A stretch of DNA of 42,275 bases, from the IMG/VR virus record IMGVR_UViG_3300033997_000565, positions 1 to 42,275 of that record; one strand, 5' to 3'. How positions within the stretch are numbered: position 1 is the first letter of the stretch; each line of letters begins with the position of its first letter. The notes beneath the pieces are model-generated. The model was not told the DNA's origin. It worked only from the letters and a program-made list of their open reading frames with translations, and searched no databases. The position numbers were made by a program, and so were the translations under genes. Below are positions 37,211 to 42,275 of this stretch, piece after piece. The DNA is from a virus.

Positions 37211-39526
37211 ATGGATATCTCTTTTGTCATTCGGCTGATCGACCAGCTGACCGGACCCGCCAAAAAGGTGAAGTCCGGCCTTCTTGATTTGGGCCAAGCG
37301 GCTAAGCAGGGCTTCTCCGGCGCGATCAAGGACGGCTTTACCGTCGAGAATATCGAAACCGCCACCAGAAACGCCGAGGCGGCGCTGCGCGATGCTCGCG
37401 GCCGCATGCTTGGCGCGTTCGGGCAGGCCATGACGCTTGCCGCGCCGATCTTCAAGGGTGCGAATTTTCAGGACGCCTTTATCGACTTCGCCAATGTCGC
37501 GGAAATCCCGATCGACCGCATGGGCGAGATCGAGGCGCGGCTGATTGCGCAGACCCGCACCACCGGCAAGAACAAAACCGAACTTCTGCAAATCCTCGCA
37601 ACCTATGTCGGCAAGGGCATGGACCTTGACGAGAGCCTTGCCGCGATCGAGGCGACCGGCCGGGCATCGACTGCCACCAAGGCGGAAGTCGGCGACATGG
37701 GCAATGCCGGTTACGCGGTGATGGACAACCTCAAGGTTGCCGCGACCGATCTCGCCAAGGCGTTCGATGTCATGGCGTCCACCGGCAAGTCCGGCTCATT
37801 CGAGCTGAAGGACATGGCGCGCAATTTCCCCGAACTGACGGCCAATGCCTCGGCGCTGAAGATGCAGGGCGTCCCGGCCGTGGCATCGCTTGCCGCCGCG
37901 CTCCAGATCGCCATGAAGTCGGCAGGTTCTGCCGATCAGGCCGCAACGAACATGTCGAATTTCCTAGGGAAGATCACTTCGCCGGACACGGTGAAGAACT
38001 TCAAGAAAATGGGTATCGACATTGAGAAGGAGATGAAGTCGGCCGCTGCCAAGGGTACCGATCCCCTGTTGCATTCGCTGGAGCTGATCAAAAAGGCGAC
38101 GGGAGGCGACCAGTACAAGATGGGCGAGCTATTCGCCGACAAGCAGGTTCTCGATTTCCTTCGCGCCCTGATCCCCAATCTGGAGGATTACAAGCGCATC
38201 CGTGACGAAGCCGGTGCAGCCAGCGGTGTCATCGACAAGGATTTCGTCAACGTCATGTCTGGCCTGAAAACCCAGATCAAGGGCCTCGTGACCGAGATCG
38301 ACAACCTGTTTTCTGCAGGCGGCGCATTGCTGCCCGTGGTGCAGGATATTGTCCTTCGCGGAACGGCCATCGTGCGGATGGTCAACGACTGGACCACGGC
38401 GAACCCGGAGCTGACGGCGACGATCGTGAAGATCACGGCCGGGCTGCTGGCGGCATCGGTCGCCATGCGCGTCGCCTCCTATGCGTTCGCCGCAATGCGG
38501 CTGTCCGCGATCGGCTTCACATCGACCTTCCTGCGGTTTCAGGATGGCAGGAACATTGCCACCGGCTGGCGCATCATCGCCGGTGCATGGCGGTTTGCGG
38601 CGGGCAGCGCATCGGCGCTCGGCTCGGCGCTCTTGCCTGTCGCTGGCCGGATTCCGATGCTGCGAAACGCGATCGCCGGTCTTTCTTTCATCTCGGCCGC
38701 GAGCGGCGGGGGGCTGGCCGGTTCACTGTCGGCCGTCACGGCCGCTCTGACCGCCTTTGCCTCTGGTCTTGCAGGCATCGTCGCCGGGATCACAGCGCCG
38801 GTGTGGGCGATCGCGGCCGTTCTGGCGGGTGCCGGATTTGCCGTCTGGAAATATTGGGACCGCATTTCCTCATTCGCTTCCGGGTTCGCAGGGCCGATTG
38901 TCGCCTTCTTCAATACCGGCGTCGAGGGCGTCACGAAGGCGCTGTCGCTCCTCGTGGACCGTATCGGCTCCGCCCTCAACATCGATCCCGCCTCGATTGA
39001 AGCCTTCAAAGCCTCCATGGCAAGGATGTTCGATTTCGGTGAGATGATCGAGGCTGCAAAGCAGAAGCTCGGCGAGATATGGAAGGTGATCACGTCTTTC
39101 TTCTCGCAGGAAAAGCTGTCTGACGCCGACAAGGAGTCGATGCGTGCTGCCGGTGCAGCGCTCGGCACTGCCGTTGTCGACGGCTTTAAAGCGGCTTTTG
39201 AAGCACTCTATAGCTGGTTGACTGGTGTGCCAGGGCGAATTCGCGCCGCTATTGGCAGCATCGATCTCACAGGCCTTTTTAAGTTGCCTGCAATATTTGG
39301 CGGTAGTGACGATATGTCCGTTGCGGAGCCGTATCAGCCATCACCGGGCGCTGGAGGAAATCCGCCAGCCGCAGGCGGTTCTACTTCCAACACCACGATC
39401 AACCAGAATGTGACGCAAAATATTTCGTCGCCTGATCCCAAAGCCGCTGGCGATGCGGCGGCGTCGAAACTGGAATCACTCTCGTCCGTGCGTTCCGGCG
39501 CATTTAATGACGGAGCCACACCATGA
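37211..39526 (+). CDS. Tail tape measure protein
   Basis: The 771-residue product sets tail length and is threaded through the tube. It opens with 'SFVIRLIDQLTGPAKKVKSG', has the TMP core 'DAFIDFANVAEIPIDRMGEI', 'LLQILATYVGKGMDLDESLA', 'GKSGSFELKDMARNFPELTA', and several hydrophobic segments between about 400 and 565 (ATIVKITAGLLAASVAMRVA; ASGLAGIVAGITAPVWAIAA) that may become a channel in the host membrane. The end is disordered and Asn/Thr-rich (GGSTSNTTINQNVTQN). Length would suggest a tail of roughly 110 nm, using about 1.5 angstrom per residue. Starts one base after the E' stop. Confidence 0.93.
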   Translation: MDISFVIRLIDQLTGPAKKVKSGLLDLGQAAKQGFSGAIKDGFTVENIETATRNAEAALRDARGRMLGAFGQAMTLAAPIFKGANFQDAFIDFANVAEIPIDRMGEIEARLIAQTRTTGKNKTELLQILATYVGKGMDLDESLAAIEATGRASTATKAEVGDMGNAGYAVMDNLKVAATDLAKAFDVMASTGKSGSFELKDMARNFPELTANASALKMQGVPAVASLAAALQIAMKSAGSADQAATNMSNFLGKITSPDTVKNFKKMGIDIEKEMKSAAAKGTDPLLHSLELIKKATGGDQYKMGELFADKQVLDFLRALIPNLEDYKRIRDEAGAASGVIDKDFVNVMSGLKTQIKGLVTEIDNLFSAGGALLPVVQDIVLRGTAIVRMVNDWTTANPELTATIVKITAGLLAASVAMRVASYAFAAMRLSAIGFTSTFLRFQDGRNIATGWRIIAGAWRFAAGSASALGSALLPVAGRIPMLRNAIAGLSFISAASGGGLAGSLSAVTAALTAFASGLAGIVAGITAPVWAIAAVLAGAGFAVWKYWDRISSFASGFAGPIVAFFNTGVEGVTKALSLLVDRIGSALNIDPASIEAFKASMARMFDFGEMIEAAKQKLGEIWKVITSFFSQEKLSDADKESMRAAGAALGTAVVDGFKAAFEALYSWLTGVPGRIRAAIGSIDLTGLFKLPAIFGGSDDMSVAEPYQPSPGAGGNPPAAGGSTSNTTINQNVTQNISSPDPKAAGDAAASKLESLSSVRSGAFNDGATP

Positions 39527-39954
39527 GTTCGGCTTTGCTCGCCCTCGGTCCGCATATCTTCCAGATCGACCGTCTGAACTATCAGCAGTTCGCCCGCTCG
39601 ACCGAAGCAAAGTGGGCATCTATCCCGCGCTTCGGCACCTATCCCGGCCGCCAGTTCGTCGGTTATGGCGATGACACGATCACGATTTCCGGATTGCTGT
39701 TTCCCGACGAATTCGGCGACAGGGCGGATTTCGAGGCCGTGCGCACAACGCAACGCGCCGCCAATCCGGTCATGTTGGTCGGTTGGGCAGACACCAGCTC
39801 GACAGTCGCAACGATTTATGGTCGCGTCGTGATCCTGTTTGTCGATGACGAGCAGTCGGCAATCAACAAGGCTGGTCTCGGTCGAAAGGTGAGCTACACA
39901 ATCGAGGTCGCGCCATTCCATGACGGCGGCAAACCTGTGGGTCTGTTCCTATGA
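39523..39954 (+). CDS. Tail protein U
   Basis: The 143-residue product fits P2 gpU: 'LLALGPHIFQIDRLNYQQFA', 'RFGTYPGRQFVGYGDDTITI', 'GLLFPDEFGDRADFEAVRTT' and 'ANPVMLVGWADTSS'. It belongs to the tail tip assembly, after the tape measure. It overlaps the tape measure stop and gpX start by 4 bases each. Confidence 0.92.
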   Translation: MSSALLALGPHIFQIDRLNYQQFARSTEAKWASIPRFGTYPGRQFVGYGDDTITISGLLFPDEFGDRADFEAVRTTQRAANPVMLVGWADTSSTVATIYGRVVILFVDDEQSAINKAGLGRKVSYTIEVAPFHDGGKPVGLFL

Positions 39955-40214
39955 GCGCCACCATTATCCCGGCCGGAACCCGCATCATCGAGCTGGAAGA
40001 CCTCAGCATTGACCTTGTCTGCTTTGATCATGCCTTCAAGGCTCTCGGCGATCGGCGCGTGGCGGGCAAGCTGGAAGGCTATGTCGAGGCGACCCTCGAA
40101 GCCAATCCGAGTATTGCCGATCGTGGCATCCTCCTTCCACTTGGAAGCACAATCACTCTGCCGGAGTTCACTATCCGGGCCACGTCCACCTCTGTTGTCA
40201 GGCTTTGGGACTGA
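39951..40214 (+). CDS. Tail protein X (LysM-like)
   Basis: The 87-residue product resembles P2 gpX, a short LysM-type protein that may contact peptidoglycan: 'TIIPAGTRIIELEDLSIDLV', 'FDHAFKALGDRRVAGKLEGY', 'VEATLEANPSIADRGILLPL', 'GSTITLPE'. The 'G.....NP.LA..G..LP.G..I.LP' pattern is clear. Order U-X-D as in P2. Confidence 0.9.
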   Translation: MSATIIPAGTRIIELEDLSIDLVCFDHAFKALGDRRVAGKLEGYVEATLEANPSIADRGILLPLGSTITLPEFTIRATSTSVVRLWD

Positions 40215-41188
40215 TGCGCCATAAACCCTTTATCGAATGCTTTGTCGGCGGAAAGGCCGTAGCGCCGGGCTTCTATGACCGCCTGTCAACGGCCACAGTC
40301 ACTGACAATGCCGGGCAGGAGGCAGACCGCATTGAGCTTGTGTTCGATGATTCCGGCAATGCGATCCAGATGCCGGAAAAGGGAGCGAAGCTCTCCGTGT
40401 CGTTCGGCTACAAGGAGTTTGGCTCGTGGGTCATGGGCGAATTCACGGTCGAGAAAAACAGGATCAACTTTGGGCCGGACGGTGACAAACTGACGATCTC
40501 GGGCCACTCGGCTGACATGCGCGAGGACGTTAAAGAGCAAGGCTCTGAACACTTTGATCAGACAACGATCGGCGATGTGGTCGAGCAGCTCGCCAAGCGG
40601 CACGGATATGACGCGAAGGTCAGTCCCGAACTGGCGTCGAAGCAAATCGAGTACATCGCTCGCGTGGGGCAGAGTTCCCTTGATTTCCTGACTCGCCTTG
40701 CCGATCGCAACCGGGCGCTCTTTTCGATCAAGGGCAATAAATTCCTGTTCCTGTCTCGCGGCATCCTGCCAACGATCACGATCGACAAAAGCGAATGCGA
40801 GAGCGGCGATTTCGAGGTCGAACCCCGCACCAAATTCGGCAAGGTCGAGGCGTCCTATTTTGACCGTGCAACCGGCAAAACCGAAATCGTGTCCCATTCG
40901 ACAGGGCTGAAAGGTCCAGTGCGTCGGCTGCGCACCGTCTATGCCAACAAGGCCGAGGCGGAGGCTGCGGCTGGCTCAGAGGGCGACAAGCTCGGGCGGG
41001 CGACCGGCTCCGGCAATCTCATGATGTTCGGCCGACCGGAATTGATGGCCGATACGCCTTTGAACCTCACCGGGTTTCGAGCCGAGGCGAACGGGGCATG
41101 GCGCGCTGGAACAGTCACCCAGACCTTCGCGGCCGACAGCTACAAAACCGGTGTTGCGGTCGAAGCGCCGGAAAGCGGCAAGGAGTAA
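40214..41188 (+). CDS. Late control / baseplate hub protein D
   Basis: The 324-residue product fits P2 gpD (phage late control D, the gp27-type hub): 'RHKPFIECFVGGKAVAPGFY', 'RLSTATVTDNAGQEADRIEL', 'SVSFGYKEFGSWVMGEFTVE', 'DVVEQLAKRHGYDAKVSPEL' and 'QSSLDFLTRLADRNRALFSI'. It connects tube and spike. ATG 40214 shares one base with the gpX stop. In P2, D is the last tail gene; here it is too. Confidence 0.92.
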   Translation: MRHKPFIECFVGGKAVAPGFYDRLSTATVTDNAGQEADRIELVFDDSGNAIQMPEKGAKLSVSFGYKEFGSWVMGEFTVEKNRINFGPDGDKLTISGHSADMREDVKEQGSEHFDQTTIGDVVEQLAKRHGYDAKVSPELASKQIEYIARVGQSSLDFLTRLADRNRALFSIKGNKFLFLSRGILPTITIDKSECESGDFEVEPRTKFGKVEASYFDRATGKTEIVSHSTGLKGPVRRLRTVYANKAEAEAAAGSEGDKLGRATGSGNLMMFGRPELMADTPLNLTGFRAEANGAWRAGTVTQTFAADSYKTGVAVEAPESGKE

Positions 41189-41193
41189 GCACG

Positions 41194-41307
41194 ATGAATG
41201 AGATTTTCTATCTGGCGATTTTCGGTCTGATCTGCGGAGCCATTTTTCTTTTAGGAGGATTGGGCTTCGCCATCTGGTGGATCGTGAACCACGTCCAGAT
41301 CGTCTGA
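41194..41307 (+). CDS. Tiny membrane protein after gpD (37 aa)
   Basis: ATG 41194 has an excellent ribosome site (AAGGAGTAAGCACG). The product, beginning MNEIFYLAIFGLICGAIFLL, is one long hydrophobic helix with a short polar end (NHVQIV). It may be an accessory lysis, exclusion or superinfection protein; none can be shown. It is the last gene before the structured noncoding stretch. Confidence 0.65.
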   Translation: MNEIFYLAIFGLICGAIFLLGGLGFAIWWIVNHVQIV

Positions 41308-41318
41308 GATCGAGAACA

Positions 41319-41454
41319 GCCTCCCGGTAAGCCGGGTGGCCGGGGTGATTCTACGCACCCCAAGCGACGGGCCAAAGTTTGGCGACCTAACCCGTCCGAC
41401 AGCCACGTTCGATAACTGTCACACCCGTACCCTGCAGGGCGGGTTTGCTGTGAC
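41319..41454 (+). ncRNA. Candidate structured RNA: four consecutive hairpins before the methylase gene
   Basis: Four stems follow one another: GCC-T-CCCGG/CCGGG-T-GGC (41319-41340, TAAG loop); GGGGTG/CACCCC (41342-41361); GACGGG/CCCGTC (41366-41396) enclosing a CCAA/TTGG hairpin; and GTCACA+CCCG/CGGG+TGTGAC (41418-41454) enclosing CCCTGCAGGG. No frame in this interval looks coding, and no T-run marks any stem as a terminator. It may be a small RNA, a tail-operon 3' end or a 5' leader that controls the methylase. Folding was judged by eye. Confidence 0.45.
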
Positions 41455-41474
41455 TGAGTCGAGAGATATTTGAA

Positions 41475-42275
41475 ATGGTGAATCTGACATCGGTGGCTCC
41501 GGCCACTCCCGCCGCACCTTATATCGGTGGAAAACGTGTTCTGGCGAAGGCGATCATCGCTCGCATCAACGAGACGCCGCACGAAAGCTATGCGGAGGCA
41601 TTTGTTGGCATGGGTGGTGTCTTCCTCCGCCGAAACCTCCAGCCGCGCATGGAGGTCATTAACGACATCAGCGGCGACGTCGCCAATCTCTTCAGGATAT
41701 TGCAGCGGCACTATCCGCAGTTCATGGAAACGTTGCGATATCAGGTCACGAGCCGCCGTGAATTCGAGCGCCTGTCCCGTGTTGACCCTTCGACCCTGAC
41801 CGATCTGGAACGTGCGGCACGGTTTCTCTATCTCCAGCGCACCGCGTTCGGCGGTAAAGTCGCCGGGCAGAACTTCGGGGTTACTATGCAAGGCGCTCGT
41901 TTCAATCTCCTGAAGCTCGCCCCGCAACTGGAGGCGATCCACGAACGGATGGCCGGTGTCGTCATCGAACAGCTTCCTTGGCGGCGCTTCATTGAACGTT
42001 ACGATCGGCCCGGAATGCTGTTTTATCTCGATCCGCCTTATTTCGGAAACGAGACGGACTATGGCGCTGGCGTGTTCAGTCGGGAGGAGTTCGCCGAAAT
42101 GGCGGTTGTTCTCGGCCAGATTGAAGGGCGTTTCATATTGTCTTTAAACGCCGTTCAAGGTGTCTTCGAAACCTTCAAGGATTTTCGAATTGAACAGGTG
42201 GATTGCACCTATTCCATACAGGGCGCTGGAAACAGCAAACCTGTAAAGGAGGTAATTATCTCAACCTCCTATTGA
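41475..42275 (+). CDS. D12-class adenine-N6 DNA methylase (Dam-like)
   Basis: The 266-residue product is complete; its TGA ends exactly at the window edge. Motifs of D12-class N6-adenine methylases are present: PYIGGKR (15-21), the SAM-binding FVGMGG (43-48), DISGDVANLFRILQ, and the catalytic DPPY (186-189) in LFYLDPPYFG. The family includes Dam (GATC), but the target cannot be read. Placed near the right end of the phage, it occupies the position of Mu mom, which also modifies phage adenines against restriction. No strong ribosome site (GAGAGATATTTGAA precedes), which leaves room for leader-based control. Confidence 0.92.
   Translation: MVNLTSVAPATPAAPYIGGKRVLAKAIIARINETPHESYAEAFVGMGGVFLRRNLQPRMEVINDISGDVANLFRILQRHYPQFMETLRYQVTSRREFERLSRVDPSTLTDLERAARFLYLQRTAFGGKVAGQNFGVTMQGARFNLLKLAPQLEAIHERMAGVVIEQLPWRRFIERYDRPGMLFYLDPPYFGNETDYGAGVFSREEFAEMAVVLGQIEGRFILSLNAVQGVFETFKDFRIEQVDCTYSIQGAGNSKPVKEVIISTSY

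Larger units (their letters stand above)
3243..42275 (+). mobile_element. Mu-like transposable prophage (right end outside the window)
   Basis: The left boundary is inferred from a 5'-TG start (TGTAACCC) exactly where the host palindrome loses symmetry. The content is that of a complete transposable myovirus: repressor, Ner, DDE transposase, B ATPase, Gam, GemA, Mor-type activator, lysis genes, Mu-type terminase, portal, gp30, protease and capsid genes, P2-type contractile tail genes and a terminal DNA methylase. All structural genes look intact, without stops or frameshifts other than the programmed one, so the prophage may be functional. No integrase is present, as expected for a phage that integrates by transposition. 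The gene order right of 42275 cannot be seen. Confidence 0.93.

Noticed and set aside
41415-41424. ACTGTCA, a half of the late activator dyad, ahead of the methylase gene
   Set aside because: Only 7 bases match, symmetry is absent and the stretch is explained better as the left arm of the last hairpin.
41400-41425. GTTCGATAAC, resembling a tRNA T-loop, in the structured stretch
   Set aside because: The flanks do not form the required 5-bp T-stem, position 61 is not C, and no acceptor or anticodon arm fits.
1-42275. CRISPR array, tRNA or rRNA genes, insertion sequences other than the phage
   Set aside because: No regularly spaced repeats, no cloverleaf and no second transposase were seen. 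The small membrane proteins were kept as genes only where overlap or a ribosome site supports them.

Overview
The window looks like a Rhizobiaceae chromosome (Agrobacterium/Rhizobium type) carrying an almost complete transposable (Mu-like) prophage. The host side (1 to 3242) holds a trigger factor gene (tig) with the Lys/Ala-rich tail seen in rhizobial homologues, a small P-loop kinase-like gene, a secreted protein gene and a 24-bp inverted repeat of the REP type. Family assignments rest on reading the translations; no search was run.

The prophage appears to begin at base 3243 with TGTAACCC. There the outer symmetry of the host palindrome breaks, as expected if a TG...CA phage inserted into the right arm. 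The order from left to right is: a leftward S24-type repressor (3448-4185); an operator/promoter region (4211-4283); an early rightward operon with ner, a ParB-domain gene, a DDE transposase (A), an AAA ATPase (B), several small regulators, gam, a run of short unknown genes, an MT-A70 methyltransferase, gemA, an ASCH protein and a Mor-type activator (4354-15207); lysis and DNA-packaging genes (15307-23012); protease/scaffold, decoration, major capsid, head completion, baseplate and tail fibre genes (23348-34719); and tail sheath, tube, chaperone with a predicted -1 frameshift, tape measure, U, X and D (34874-41188). The last gene in the window is a D12-class adenine methylase (41475-42275). 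The right end of the phage lies beyond the window.

The head genes follow Mu (gp25-gp36-like order), while the tail genes follow P2 (V, W, J, I; sheath, tube, E/E', T, U, X, D). The transposase has DD35E spacing and the B ATPase lacks the N-terminal extension of MuB, so the transposition module resembles the Tn552/BcepMu type more than Mu itself.

Regulation can be partly read. A perfect 14-bp palindrome sits in the 17-bp spacer of a good sigma70 promoter ahead of ner. An identical dyad, ACTGACAGTGTCAG, stands upstream of each of the three late blocks (15224, 23297, 34800) and is the likely target of the single Mor-like activator. The least explained feature is a noncoding stretch with four successive hairpins (41319-41454) just before the terminal methylase gene. 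A MuF head protein with a C-terminal nuclease-toxin-like domain and a block of short, overlapping, unrecognised early genes are the other places where new biology is most likely.
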